Source: Cryobacterium mannosilyticum (GTDB lineage: Bacteria > Actinomycetota > Actinomycetes > Actinomycetales > Microbacteriaceae). From it: a DNA stretch of 64,000 bases. The translations under genes and the position numbers were made by a program. The notes beneath the pieces are model-generated. The model had not been told where the DNA came from, searched no databases, and saw only the letters and a list, made by a program, of their open reading frames with translations. This document shows, piece after piece, positions 35,330-44,782 of this stretch (position 1 is its first letter; the number at the start of each line of letters is the position of its first letter). The stretch lies in assembly GCF_004402705.1 (NCBI RefSeq), contig NZ_SOFM01000035.1:1-64000 (forward strand), read 5' to 3'.

Positions 35330-36612
35330 AGTTCGGCTCCTTCCAGAGCGGTTTCGCGCAGCGTTTCGGTGATCACCTTGGTGGAGATGGTGGCCGCAGG
35401 CTCGATCACGGGCAGCTCACCCGTGGTGGTGCTGACGTTGCCGAGGGCGGCCAGCAGGGTCACCCGGGGGATCACGCCGAGGAGCCGGTTCTTCGGATCG
35501 ACCACGGCGATCGCCAGGTCGCTGCCGACCGACGGTTCGACGAGGTCGACCAGGGGGGTGTCCGGGGTGACCGAGGTGGCGTCGCCGCGGATGATGGAGC
35601 GCAGGTCGGTCTCGCCGGCCTTGACCTGGCGCAGAACATCGCGGTCGCGAACGACCCCGGCGAAGCTGCGGTCCCGGTTGAGCACGAACGTCGCGGAGGT
35701 CTGCAGGTCCCGCATGGTGCGGAGAGCTGCGCGGGGGCCGGCCGTGATCGTCACGACGCTGCGGACCGGCTCCATGACACTCGCCGCGGTGAGCACCCGG
35801 GCGCGGTCGACGTCCTGCACGAACTGGGCGACGTAGTCGTTTGCGGGGTCGGTCAGGATTTCCTCGGGTGTGCCGATCTGTACGATGCGCCCGTCGCGCA
35901 TCACCGCGATCCGGTCGCCGAGGAACATCGCCTCATTGAGGTCGTGGGTGATGAAGATGATGGTCTTGCCGAGCTCGGCCTGCAGTTCGATCAGCTGTTC
36001 CTGCATTTCGCGGCGGATCAGCGGGTCGAGTGCGGAGAACGCCTCGTCCATCAGGAGCACGTCGGTGTCGGCGGCGAGCGCACGGCCGAGGCCGACGCGC
36101 TGCTGCATGCCACCGGAGAGTTCGGAGGGCAGGCTGTCGGCCCAGCCGTCGAGGCCGACCAGACGGATGATGGTGCTCGCGCGCTCCAGGCGCTCGGCCC
36201 GGGCGACGCCCTGCACCTCGAGGCCGTAGGCGACGTTGTCGATCACGGTGCGGTGCGGCAGCAGCGCGAAGTGCTGGAACACCATGGAGACGTTGTTGCG
36301 GCGCACATCACGCAGCTGCTTGGCCGGGATCCCGGTGATGGACTGCCCGGCGACCGTCACGGTGCCGGAGGTCGCGTCGAGCAGCCCGTTGAGCATGCGG
36401 ATGAGGGTGGATTTGCCCGAACCGGACAGTCCCATCACGACGAAGATCTCTCCGCGTCGCACCTCGAAGGAGGCGTCGATGACGGCGGCGGTGCCCAGGG
36501 AGGCCACCTCGTCGCGGGTGGCCCCGCCGGTCAGTTTCTTGACCATTTCGTGCGGGCGGCGCCCGAACGCTTTGTACAGTCGATCGGCCTTGACGGCAAT
36601 GGTTTCGGTCAC
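35326..36612 (-). CDS. opuAA: Glycine betaine/proline ABC transporter ATP-binding protein with CBS domains
   Basis: 428 residues from the GTG at 36612 (GGAGA 5 bases upstream). N-terminal ABC domain: Walker A GLSGSGKST, signature ELSGGMQQRV, Walker B VLLMDEAFSALD, switch His in ITHDLNEA. Before Walker A is the GGATRDEV linker typical of OpuA/ProV. C-terminal tandem CBS domains (from about residue 285) fit ionic-strength sensing in OpuA homologues (family knowledge). First gene of the operon; an osmotically regulated promoter probably lies at 36613-36840. Confidence 0.92.
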   Translation of the reverse strand: MTETIAVKADRLYKAFGRRPHEMVKKLTGGATRDEVASLGTAAVIDASFEVRRGEIFVVMGLSGSGKSTLIRMLNGLLDATSGTVTVAGQSITGIPAKQLRDVRRNNVSMVFQHFALLPHRTVIDNVAYGLEVQGVARAERLERASTIIRLVGLDGWADSLPSELSGGMQQRVGLGRALAADTDVLLMDEAFSALDPLIRREMQEQLIELQAELGKTIIFITHDLNEAMFLGDRIAVMRDGRIVQIGTPEEILTDPANDYVAQFVQDVDRARVLTAASVMEPVRSVVTITAGPRAALRTMRDLQTSATFVLNRDRSFAGVVRDRDVLRQVKAGETDLRSIIRGDATSVTPDTPLVDLVEPSVGSDLAIAVVDPKNRLLGVIPRVTLLAALGNVSTTTGELPVIEPAATISTKVITETLRETALEGAEL

Positions 36613-36840
36613 GGATTCTCCGATGCACGACGGCGTGGCCGTTCTCACGGTCGACGATCGGGTGCACGCTTTGTCGAACGGGTGGGCCGTGACCGGCCCG
36701 GCACCATTCCGGCGGGGGCTGGGGCGACCATGGGGCCGACTCCATCAGAGCCTCACCGTACGCCCACGGCCGACAAGGCTGGCGGCTTCGTGTTCGCGTT
36801 CTGGTGAAGGGTCGTTAGACCAAGGATCACTCTAACACAA

Positions 36841-36857
36841 TCCCCCTTTTCGGGGGT
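36841..36857 (-). terminator. Candidate terminator after the dicarboxylate symporter
   Basis: A hairpin with CCCCC/GGGGG arms and a small AT loop, followed on the minus strand by ATTGTGTT, a moderately T-rich tail. It lies about 35 bases after the symporter stop. Confidence 0.45.
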
Positions 36858-36891
36858 GGTCGGCCCCTTTTCGCGGACGCCCTGCTCCCGG

Positions 36892-38283
36892 TCAGCGGGC
36901 CGCGGTCGAGGCTCCGACGAGCTCCGGCGTTTCTGCCTCGTCGGGGCGTTCGACCGGGGAGACCGGGGCACCGTGGTGCGCGATCATGGTCGTCTCGTCG
37001 AACGGGTCCTGGCGGTCGAGCACCCGGTCGACCTGGGCGCGGTCGATCTCCCTGGTCCACGATCCGATCAGCACGGTGGCCACCGCGTTTCCGGTGAAGT
37101 TGGTCAGCGCGCGGGCCTCGGACATGAACCGGTCGATGCCCACGATGAAGCCGACCCCGTCGAGCAACTGCGGGGCGTGGGCCTGCAGTCCCGCGGCGAG
37201 GGTGGCCAGACCCGCGCCGGAGACGCCGGCCGCCCCCTTGGACGCGATGATCATGAAGACGAGCAGCCCGATCTGCTCCCCCAATTGCAGCGGCTGGTCC
37301 ATCGCGGTGGCGATGAACAGCGACGCCATGGTCAGGTAGATGGCCGTGCCGTCGAGGTTGAAGGAGTAGCCGGTGGGGACGGTGACGCCGACGACGGGCT
37401 TGGACACCCCCAGGTGCTCCATCTTGGCGATCAGTCGGGGCAGGGCTGCCTCGGAGGAGGAGGTTGAGAAGATGAGCAGGTACTCCCGGCCGAGGTAGCG
37501 CATCAGCTTGAAGATGTTGACGCCCGTGACGATCTTGAGCAGCCCACCGAGGATGACCACGATGAACAGGGCGCAGGTCAGGTAGAACGCGCCCATCAGG
37601 GTGAAGAGGCTGATCACGGCCTGGATGCCGGTGGAGCCCACGACCGCCGCGATCGCGCCGAAGGCGCCGATCGGCGCGAGCCACATCACCATGATCAGGA
37701 TGCGGAAGACGAGCGCCTGCACGTGGGCGATGCCCTCGAGGATCGGCTTGCCGGCCTTGCCCATCTTCTGCAGAGCGAAACCGGCGATCAGGGCCACGAG
37801 GAGGGTCTGCAGGATGTTGCCGGCGGTGAGCGCGGAGAACAGCGTCGTCGGGATGATCCCGAGCAGGAAGCCCTGCGAGTCGGCGGCCACCGGCGCGACA
37901 TAGTCGGCCGGTTTGAGGTTGAGGCCGGCGCCGGGCTGGATCAGGTTGCCGACCACCAGGCCGATGGCCAGGGCGAAGGTGGACATGACGAGGAAGTAGC
38001 CGAGCGCCAGCCCGCCGATCTTGCCGACCGTGGCGGCCTTGGCGATCGACCCGATGCCGAGGATGATCGTGCAGAAGATGATCGGCGAGATCATCATCTT
38101 GATCAGGGCGATGAAGACATCGCCGAGCGGCTTGAGGGACACGGCGAAGCCGTCCGGGCCGCCGAAGACCAGCCCGACGATGACGCCGAGGACGACGGCG
38201 ATGATGACCGCCAGGTAGAGGTAGTGGGACTTGTCGATCCGTTTCGCCGGCTTGCCGGCGCGAGTTACTCGCGGTGATGCCAT
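36892..38283 (-). CDS. dctA: C4-dicarboxylate/cation symporter (DAACS family)
   Basis: 463 residues with eight transmembrane helices and two re-entrant loops. Characteristic pieces are KMMISPIIFCTIILGIGS, STSSSEAALPRLIAKMEHLGV (serine-rich hairpin) and GYSFNLDGTAIYLTMASLFIA, where the NLDGT motif binds substrate and cation. It imports succinate, fumarate, malate or aspartate with protons or sodium. RBS AAGGAG before the ATG. Divergent from a DcuS/DcuR-type sensor-regulator pair, which probably controls it. Confidence 0.93.
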   Translation of the reverse strand: MASPRVTRAGKPAKRIDKSHYLYLAVIIAVVLGVIVGLVFGGPDGFAVSLKPLGDVFIALIKMMISPIIFCTIILGIGSIAKAATVGKIGGLALGYFLVMSTFALAIGLVVGNLIQPGAGLNLKPADYVAPVAADSQGFLLGIIPTTLFSALTAGNILQTLLVALIAGFALQKMGKAGKPILEGIAHVQALVFRILIMVMWLAPIGAFGAIAAVVGSTGIQAVISLFTLMGAFYLTCALFIVVILGGLLKIVTGVNIFKLMRYLGREYLLIFSTSSSEAALPRLIAKMEHLGVSKPVVGVTVPTGYSFNLDGTAIYLTMASLFIATAMDQPLQLGEQIGLLVFMIIASKGAAGVSGAGLATLAAGLQAHAPQLLDGVGFIVGIDRFMSEARALTNFTGNAVATVLIGSWTREIDRAQVDRVLDRQDPFDETTMIAHHGAPVSPVERPDEAETPELVGASTAAR

Positions 38284-38431
38284 GAAAGACTCCTTTGTCT
38301 AGTGTCTAGGCTTGAGGTGGACGCGTGGCGCCGACGACAATCCGTGGTGCGTTTCAGACTGGTCGACGAGGCGGCGTCCGTCACCGTTGCGGTCATACTG
38401 TTCACGATGCGAGAGCCGGGAGGCGGATGCG

Positions 38432-40105
38432 ATGGGTCCCGGCTGGAGCATCGCCCGGCGCCTGTTCGTGGCGCACGCCCTGTTCATCGTGGTGGCGGCC
38501 TTGTTCGTCGGGGCCTGGTCGTTCGTCGACGCCCGAGACCGCGGCTATGCGGAGACTGAGCAGCGGATGTTGTCCGTCGCCACCGCCATCGCCGAGAACC
38601 CGCTCGTGCTCGAGGCCAGCCGTTCCGCCGACCCCAGCGGCCTCCTGCAGCCGTACGCCCTTCGGGTCACCCGCGACGGCGGCCTCGACTTCATCACCAT
38701 CATGGCGCCGGACCGCACCAGGTGGACGCACCCCACGGCATCCGAGATCGGCCGGCCCTACATCGGCACGATCGGCACAGCGCTGGCCGGCACCGCATTC
38801 ACCGAGGTGACGACCGGCACGCTCGGGCCGTCGGTTCGCGCGGTCGTGCCGGTCGTCGACGACCAGGGCGTCGTGCGGGCCCTGGTGGCAGCCGGCGTCA
38901 AGACGAGCAACCTGTCGATCGCCCTCAGCGCCAGGCTTCCGGCCGTGCTCGGCCTGGCCCTGGCCCTGCTGTCGGCCGGGTCGGTGGCCACCTGGCTGCT
39001 CGGGCGCTACCTGCGCCGGGTCACCCTGGGCTGGGGTCCCGAGCAGCTCGCGCAGCTCTTCGTGTACTACGACTCGGTGCTGCATTCCGTGCGCGAAGGC
39101 CTGGTCCTGGTCGACCTCACCGGCGAGCTCGTGCTCTACAACGACCAGGCCGCCCGGTTGCTCGGCATCCCGGCCCGGCCGCCGGGGCAGGCGATCTCCC
39201 CCGGCAGCCCGACCCTCGCCCAGCTCGAGCTTCCGGCCGGCCTCGGCGAACTCCTCGGGAGCGGCCGGAGCGCCGTCGACGAGATCCACCTGACCGACAC
39301 CCGAGTGCTCGTGGTCAGCCAGCAGCCGGCGCTGTCACCCTCGGCGGGCATCCGCCATCGCTCCACTCCAATGGGGTGGGTCGCGACGATCCGCGACCAC
39401 ACCGAACTGCAGTCGCTGGGCACCGAACTGGCCTCGATGCGCACCCTGTCGGACGCCCTCCGCGCGCAGACCCACGAGCACGCCAACCGGCTGCACACCA
39501 TCGTGTCCCTGATGGAACTGGGCCGCGTGCCGGAAGCGCTCGACTTCGCCACGAAGGACCTCGAGGTGAGCCAGCGGCTCACCGACGAGATGATCGACTC
39601 TGTTGACGAACCCGTGCTCAGCGCACTGCTGATGGGGAAGTTCGCCCAGGCGGCCGAGCTGGGCGTCAGGCTCACCGTGGACGCCTCGGGCACCCTCGCC
39701 GACTCCGGCCTCTCCGCCCAGGACCTGGTGACGGTCGTCGGCAACCTGATCGACAACGCCCTCGACGCCGCGGCGGGGGGCGAATCGCCGCGCGAGGTCC
39801 ACCTGGCGGTCAGCAGCGCCGGCAGCGCCGGCGGCGACGTCGTCATCGAGGTATCGGACAGCGGACCGGGAGTGGATCCCGATGCCGTCGCGGATATCCT
39901 CCGCCACGGCTACAGCACGAAGGAACCGGGCCTGCACGGGCGCGGCCTGGGCCTGGCCCTGGTGCGCCAGGCCGTCAATCGCCTCGGCGGAACCCTCACC
40001 ATCGAACGGCGCGGCGGCGCGGTGTTCACCGTCACACTCCCCGGTGCGGCAACCCCGGCCGACCGGCCGGCCACCCTCGCGACGCAGGCGACCTCTCGTG
40101 CCTGA
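38432..40105 (+). CDS. Sensor histidine kinase, DcuS/CitA type
   Basis: 557 residues. TM1 at about 9-31, an extracytoplasmic PAS-type (sCache) sensor at 32-170, TM2 at about 172-195, a cytoplasmic PAS domain, a dimerisation helix with RAQTHEHANRLHTIVSLMELG (phospho-acceptor His in THEHANRLH), and a HATPase domain with NLIDNALDAA, DSGPGVDP and GRGLGLALV. The ATG at 38432 has GGGAGG 8 bases upstream; an upstream GTG/ATG is also open. Neighbour dctA suggests it senses C4-dicarboxylates. Stop overlaps the next gene by eight bases. Confidence 0.88.
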   Translation: MGPGWSIARRLFVAHALFIVVAALFVGAWSFVDARDRGYAETEQRMLSVATAIAENPLVLEASRSADPSGLLQPYALRVTRDGGLDFITIMAPDRTRWTHPTASEIGRPYIGTIGTALAGTAFTEVTTGTLGPSVRAVVPVVDDQGVVRALVAAGVKTSNLSIALSARLPAVLGLALALLSAGSVATWLLGRYLRRVTLGWGPEQLAQLFVYYDSVLHSVREGLVLVDLTGELVLYNDQAARLLGIPARPPGQAISPGSPTLAQLELPAGLGELLGSGRSAVDEIHLTDTRVLVVSQQPALSPSAGIRHRSTPMGWVATIRDHTELQSLGTELASMRTLSDALRAQTHEHANRLHTIVSLMELGRVPEALDFATKDLEVSQRLTDEMIDSVDEPVLSALLMGKFAQAAELGVRLTVDASGTLADSGLSAQDLVTVVGNLIDNALDAAAGGESPREVHLAVSSAGSAGGDVVIEVSDSGPGVDPDAVADILRHGYSTKEPGLHGRGLGLALVRQAVNRLGGTLTIERRGGAVFTVTLPGAATPADRPATLATQATSRA

Positions 40106-40799
40106 CACCGACATCCGGGTGCTCGTGGTCGAGGACGAGGCCATCGCCGCCGAGGCTCACACCGCCTACCTGGGCCGGCTGATCGGGTTCGTGCACGCCG
40201 GGACCGCCACCGACGGCCACACCGCCCTGCGCCTCCTGTCGGCCGCGGCCTCCCTCGGCCAGCCGATCGACCTTGTCCTGATGGATATGACCCTGCCCGA
40301 CCTGCATGGCCTGGACGTGAGCCGGCGGATGCGTTCGGCCGGGCTGGTGACCGACATCATCGCGATCACGGCCGTGCGCGACCTGCAGGTCGTGCGCGGC
40401 GCCGTCGCCGCGGGCATCGTGCAGTACCTGATCAAGCCGTTCACCTATGCCACCTTCGCGCAGAAGCTGGCGCAGTACCGCGATTTCCGGCTCCAGCTCG
40501 GCACCCCGTCCGCGCTCACCTCGCAGACCGACGTCGACCAGGCCTTCGCGAGCCTCCGCACGCCCAGCGAATTGCCCCGGCCCAAGGGATTGGCCGAGGG
40601 CACCCTGGCCGCCGTGGTCGACTTCGTGAAGACGCGCAGTCGGCCGATCTCGTCCAGCGAGGTCATGGACGAACTCGGGATGTCCCGGGTGACGGCCAGA
40701 CGCTACCTCGAGTACCTGGCCGAGTCTGGTTCTGTGTTGCGCAGCCCGCGGTACGGCACTCCCGGTCGGCCCGAGAACGAGTACTCCTGGCGGCGGTAG
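40098..40799 (+). CDS. Response regulator, DcuR/CitB type
   Basis: 233 residues from the GTG at 40098. Receiver domain with the acidic pocket VEDE, phosphorylation site LMDMTLPDLHG, and the conserved Thr/Lys in AVRD...LIKPFTY. C-terminal helix-turn-helix: SSSEVMDELGMSRVTARRYLEYL, of the citrate/malate response-regulator class. Its gene starts inside the kinase gene, so the two are made together. Likely activator of dctA. Confidence 0.88.
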   Translation: MPDTDIRVLVVEDEAIAAEAHTAYLGRLIGFVHAGTATDGHTALRLLSAAASLGQPIDLVLMDMTLPDLHGLDVSRRMRSAGLVTDIIAITAVRDLQVVRGAVAAGIVQYLIKPFTYATFAQKLAQYRDFRLQLGTPSALTSQTDVDQAFASLRTPSELPRPKGLAEGTLAAVVDFVKTRSRPISSSEVMDELGMSRVTARRYLEYLAESGSVLRSPRYGTPGRPENEYSWRR

Positions 40800-40840
40800 C
40801 CTGGCCCGTGATCTGGCGCATGGCGTTCGGCCGGGACTGC

Positions 40841-41353
40841 TCAGCGTCCCGCGCGCTCCGCCATGCCTCGCACATAGGCGGCCTGGCCGACGTGCTGCAG
40901 ATCGTCGGCGATCACGCTCACCAGCCGCACGCCCAGGGTGACCGGCGGGGTCCACCGGGTGTCCACGATCCGGGCGAAGTCGGCCTCGGCCAGCGTGCCG
41001 AGATAGGCGAGCGTCCGGGCGTGCACGGCGTCGTGGTAGCCGGCCAGGAGTGCGGAGCCCGGGCGAACGGCGGCCACCTCGTCGGGGCTCTGGCCGTACC
41101 CCGTGGCCGCCGGGTCGAAGGGCAGGGCGAATCGTTCCGCCCAACCCTCGCCGGTCCACACCTGCTCGCCGCCCCTCAGCTCGGCGAGGTGGTCGTCCTG
41201 CACCCGGGTGAGGTGCCAGATCAGCCACGCGACCGTGTTCGCCTCCGGGTCGGGCCGGAAGGTGAGGAACTCGCTGCCGGCATCGCGCAGCACCGAATGC
41301 ACGGCAGCGTTCACCCGCCCGAAGGCGTCCGTCACCAGCTCGATCGACAGCAT
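40841..41353 (-). CDS. DinB/DUF664 family protein, mycothiol-dependent-enzyme-like
   Basis: 170 residues from the ATG at 41353 with AAGGAG upstream; the longer frame is not supported. Four-helix DinB fold: metal-binding His residues in LIWHLTRVQDDHLAEL and LQHVGQAAYVRGM. Actinobacterial members with HLTRVxDDH are related to mycothiol-dependent S-transferases and detoxifying enzymes (family knowledge). It is convergent with the two-component genes and divergent from the next cassette. Confidence 0.78.
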   Translation of the reverse strand: MLSIELVTDAFGRVNAAVHSVLRDAGSEFLTFRPDPEANTVAWLIWHLTRVQDDHLAELRGGEQVWTGEGWAERFALPFDPAATGYGQSPDEVAAVRPGSALLAGYHDAVHARTLAYLGTLAEADFARIVDTRWTPPVTLGVRLVSVIADDLQHVGQAAYVRGMAERAGR

Positions 41354-41423
41354 CCGCGCTCCTTCGACTCGTAGGGCACAGGCTAGTCCCGCCGCTCCCG
41401 CGCGCACTCGGAAAAAATAGGGT

Positions 41424-41437
41424 ATTTCAAATGATAT
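41424..41437. promoter_or_regulatory. Imperfect dyad in an AT-rich patch upstream of the AdoMetDC-like gene
   Basis: ATTTCA/TGATAT arms (5 of 6 pairs match) separated by two bases, in the only clearly AT-rich stretch (about 41410-41442) between two divergent genes. It could be an operator or a -10 region; not assigned to a family. Confidence 0.25.
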
Positions 41438-41505
41438 TCTCTGCTTGTGCGGCGTTTGAAGACCCAGTGTCTCGCTGCCGGAACAGGTTCTTGGGGGCTG
41501 TCTGA

Positions 41506-41847
41506 ATGATTGATCTCGCACCGTCGATCTACCGTCAACGACTGGTGATCGAGGCGTACCCGCCGGAAGCGATCAGCGCCGAACAGATCACCCGGTATCT
41601 TGCCGGACTCGCTCCCGTCCTGGACATGACCGCCCTGATCGAACCGGTGACGCACCGCAGCGACGCGTTCGGCTGGGCCGGCTGGACGCACTGGGAAACC
41701 TCGGGGGCGCACTTCTACGCCTGGGAGCAGCCCGTTCTCTTCTACAGCGTGGACATCTACACCTGCAAGGCCTTCGACCCGCTCACCGCGGTCGAATACA
41801 CGAAGGACTTCTTCGGCAGCGACGACGCCGTCTACAAGGAGTTTTGA
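41506..41847 (+). CDS. S-adenosylmethionine-decarboxylase-like protein, divergent
   Basis: 113 residues. The fold elements resemble the small SpeD family: ETSGAHFYAWE at 64-74 corresponds in place and spacing to the ES-x-x-S-x-H-x-x-x-E region where pro-SpeD cleaves itself to make the pyruvoyl group, and VDIYTCKAFDP at 82-92 keeps the active-site Cys (Cys87). The residues around the cleavage point differ: Thr65-Ser66 in place of the usual Ser63, and Phe70 where His68 is expected, with His69 one place off. Possibly a non-canonical or altered-specificity pyruvoyl enzyme. RBS GGGGG upstream. The next gene starts at its stop codon, TGATG. Confidence 0.65.
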   Translation: MIDLAPSIYRQRLVIEAYPPEAISAEQITRYLAGLAPVLDMTALIEPVTHRSDAFGWAGWTHWETSGAHFYAWEQPVLFYSVDIYTCKAFDPLTAVEYTKDFFGSDDAVYKEF

Positions 41848-42656
41848 TGGCCGATCGGCGCGTCGTTGCGGAGACCGCCGAGTTCACTGCCAGCTACGAC
41901 CTGTCCCCGGACGACGTCGGGGCGCTCACAGGGGAGCTCCTGGCCTCCCTCGCGGGGGCCTGGCCGGAGAAATACCGCTATGTCGGAATCGAAATTGCCG
42001 GTGAGAGCTTGTTCTCCAACATCGCCCGCCATATCGAACGAGTCGTGTTCGAGGCATCCTTCGGCAATGATGCCGCCCAGATGACGGCCGAATACGGCCC
42101 GTACGAGGCAGGCAGCGTCTTCTTCGTCTCGATCGACCGCTCCACCGGGATGCCGAGCGGCGCGCTCCGGATCATCGGCGATTCCCCGCGGGGCTTCAAG
42201 ACCCTCAACGACGCCCGATCCGCGCCGTTTCACATCCTGCCGGAGGATGTGGCGGAGCAACACGCCATCGTCGACCGGGGTACCCTCTGGGACGTCGGGA
42301 CGGTCGCCGTCCTGCCGGGGCACCGCAGCGGCGCGGGCGCCGTCAGCGTGCAGCTTTATCGCGCGATGTACCTCTCCGCGCTGCAGCACGGCATCGACCA
42401 TCTCGTGTCGATCATCGACGCAGTGCCGTTGCGGAAACTGGTCGACTATCTGGGCATCCCGTTCGTTCCCCTCGCAGGCTCGGCGCCCGGACCATATCTG
42501 GGGTCTCCGATGAGCCAGGCCGTGTACTGTCATGTACCCGACTTCCAGCCCCGGACGCGACGTCATCGGTGGACGGTGCGGGGATTCCTCGCTCGGAAGG
42601 CCCTCTCCCGCCTGGCCAGGGGCAGCGACGACGACGCGCTCAGCCTGATTTCCTGA
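41847..42656 (+). CDS. LuxI/GNAT-fold acyltransferase-like protein
   Basis: 269 residues, translationally coupled to the AdoMetDC-like gene (TGATG, with AAGGAG inside the upstream gene). The order of motifs follows autoinducer-synthase/GNAT folds: RHIERVVFEASFGND at 61-75, then AEYGPYEAGSVFFVSIDRSTG at 81-101, then GALRII at 105-110 (Arg108 in the place of the conserved Arg of the LuxI family), and WDVGTVAVLPGHRSGAGAVSV at 148-168, a pantetheine-loop-like stretch. The C-terminus is basic. Exact substrate unknown. Classic LuxI enzymes use AdoMet and acyl-ACP, so a link to the neighbour is plausible but not proven. Confidence 0.5.
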   Translation: MADRRVVAETAEFTASYDLSPDDVGALTGELLASLAGAWPEKYRYVGIEIAGESLFSNIARHIERVVFEASFGNDAAQMTAEYGPYEAGSVFFVSIDRSTGMPSGALRIIGDSPRGFKTLNDARSAPFHILPEDVAEQHAIVDRGTLWDVGTVAVLPGHRSGAGAVSVQLYRAMYLSALQHGIDHLVSIIDAVPLRKLVDYLGIPFVPLAGSAPGPYLGSPMSQAVYCHVPDFQPRTRRHRWTVRGFLARKALSRLARGSDDDALSLIS

Positions 42657-42872
42657 CCAATCCCGGTTCATCCGCTTCCGCAGCAGGTGCGACCGCGCGC
42701 CGCCGCATAGGAATCCAGCATCGACGGACAGCGCCGGCAGTGGGGCGAGAGCCTGCGCACACTCACCGGCAGCCGATGGGATCCCGCCCTGAATAGATTC
42801 GGTCTGGGTGGGCTGGCGCCGGGTTGGCAAGGCGGTGTGGATGCTTTCCGGGAGTCAGCCTCGCAGCTCGAG

Positions 42873-44582
42873 TTATTTCCGGATGAGGGCCTTCGTCGAC
42901 GAGTCCTGAGATTCGAGAGCGTCCGCATGGCCGTCAACTGCAGGTGCGATCTGAAGCGCGAGCTGCTTGCCCAGTTCGACACCCCACTGGTCGAACGAGT
43001 CGATGCCCCAGATGATGCCTTCGGTGAACACAATGTGCTCGTACAGGGCGATGAGCTGGCCGACGACGCTCGGGGTGAGCGCTGGCGCGAGGATGGACGT
43101 GGTGGGCCGGTTTCCGCTGAACTCCCGGGCCGGGACGACGGACTCTTTGGTGCCTTCGGAGCGGACCTCGGCGGCCGTTTTTCCGAAGGCCAGGGCCTTT
43201 GTCTGGGCGAAGAAATTCGCCATGAACAGCGCGTGGACGTCTTGGCCTGGCTCAACGGTGCCACCGTCCCCGGTCTCGTCCTTGAGCGCATGGGCGGGAT
43301 TCGCTACCGCGATGAAATCCGCTGGGACCAGGCGCGTTCCCTGGTGGAGGAGCTGGTAGAAAGCGTGTTGCCCATTCGTGCCGGGTTCGCCCCAGAAGAT
43401 CTCGCCGGTGTCGGTGGTGACTGGAGACCCATCCCAACGGACGCCTTTCCCGTTGGACTCCATCGTGAGCTGTTGCAGGTAGGCCGGGAATCGGTGGAGA
43501 TATTGGGCATATGGGAGCACAGCATGGCTTTGGGCCTTGAGGAAGTTGGAGTACCAGACGTTAAGGAGTGCCATTAGCACGGGCACGTTCTGCTCGATGG
43601 GTGCGGTCCGCATATGCTCGTCGATGGCGTGGAATCCGGAAAGAAATTTGCGCCAGTTGTCGGGCCCTATGGCGATGACCACGGACGTGCCAATGGCGGA
43701 GCAGATCGAGAACCGACCGCCGACCCAGTCCCAGAATCCGAAGGCGTTTTCGGGATCGATGCCGAATGCCGCGACCTTGTCCAGAGCGGTCGAAACGGCG
43801 ACGAAGTGCTTAGCGACGGCCGCAGCACGGGCGACGTCGGTATCGTGGATTGCGCTTGAGTTGAGGAGCCTGTTCCACAGCCATTCTCTTGCCAATCGGG
43901 CGTTCGTGAGTGTCTCGAGGGTACCGAACGTCTTGGACGCAACGATGAAGAGGGTGGTCTCGGGGTCCAGGTCAGCCGTCTTTTCGTAGATGTCGACTGG
44001 GTCGATGTTCGAGACGAAACGGCACTCGAGTCCTGCTTGCACATACGGTTTCAGCGCTTCGTAGACCATCACGGGTCCGAGGTCGGAACCGCCAATCCCG
44101 ATGTTGACAACCGTCGTGATTCGCTTGCCAGTGATGCCCGTCCAGGTACCGGACCTTACCTGTTCGGCGAAAGCGTAGACCTTGTCGAGTGTGGCGTGAA
44201 CGTCCGCGTCAACGTCCTGACCGTCGACCATGAAGCCCGCCGGCGGCACGAGGGCGGCGCCGTCCCTCGGCCGGCGCAGCGCAGTGTGGAGAACCGCACG
44301 ATCTTCAGTCACGTTGATGTGTTCGCCGGCGATCATGGCCTGGAATCGGCCAGCAACGCCGATCTTCTTCGCGAGCTGCACGAGGTTGGTCAGGATCTCG
44401 TCGGTCAGGAGATTTTTCGACAGGTCGACGGTGAGGTCGGCTGCTTCAAAGGTGAATCGATCTGCTCGTCCGGCGTCGGTGTCGAACCAACCGCGAAGAT
44501 CAGGAGAAAAGCCGTGGGCGATGTCGGCGAGCTGGCTCCAAGCGTCGGTGGACGTGGGGTCGACGGGGGCGGATTCGGTCAT
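42873..44582 (-). CDS. pgi: Glucose-6-phosphate isomerase
   Basis: 569 residues from the ATG at 44582 (AGGAGA 5 bases upstream). Interconverts glucose-6-phosphate and fructose-6-phosphate. Visible: the phosphate-binding NIGIGGSDLGP, SKTFGTLETLTNA, the GGRFSICSAIGT segment, and the C-terminal family signature region with the catalytic Lys in SFDQWGVELGKQLA. The residues LQQLTMESNGKGV and the catalytic Glu and His (GTNGQHAFYQLLHQG) are present. It is divergent from the glucitol operon, whose product fructose-6-phosphate is its substrate. A housekeeping copy elsewhere in the genome cannot be excluded. Confidence 0.96.
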   Translation of the reverse strand: MTESAPVDPTSTDAWSQLADIAHGFSPDLRGWFDTDAGRADRFTFEAADLTVDLSKNLLTDEILTNLVQLAKKIGVAGRFQAMIAGEHINVTEDRAVLHTALRRPRDGAALVPPAGFMVDGQDVDADVHATLDKVYAFAEQVRSGTWTGITGKRITTVVNIGIGGSDLGPVMVYEALKPYVQAGLECRFVSNIDPVDIYEKTADLDPETTLFIVASKTFGTLETLTNARLAREWLWNRLLNSSAIHDTDVARAAAVAKHFVAVSTALDKVAAFGIDPENAFGFWDWVGGRFSICSAIGTSVVIAIGPDNWRKFLSGFHAIDEHMRTAPIEQNVPVLMALLNVWYSNFLKAQSHAVLPYAQYLHRFPAYLQQLTMESNGKGVRWDGSPVTTDTGEIFWGEPGTNGQHAFYQLLHQGTRLVPADFIAVANPAHALKDETGDGGTVEPGQDVHALFMANFFAQTKALAFGKTAAEVRSEGTKESVVPAREFSGNRPTTSILAPALTPSVVGQLIALYEHIVFTEGIIWGIDSFDQWGVELGKQLALQIAPAVDGHADALESQDSSTKALIRK

Positions 44583-44782
44583 GAGTTTCTCCTGGACACC
44601 GGAACTACGGATTGCCCGCGTCTCCCGCAGCGCAGCGAGGCGGACCAGTTCAAGACTATTGCTGTGCTGGCTGCACCCGCGCCGCCCGTAAGGCCCCGCG
44701 GGCGGGGCAATCGATCGGTGACGAGTGTGTCGAGTGAGCCCGGGCCGGGTTTCCGTCGTCTGGAAAATGGTTGTATTAATTC

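Noticed and set aside
42660..42870. Cys-rich C-terminal-looking frame on the minus strand after pgi
   Set aside because: A short CPSMLDSYAAARG-like piece is visible, but it lacks a start and a recognisable family, so it may be a shadow.
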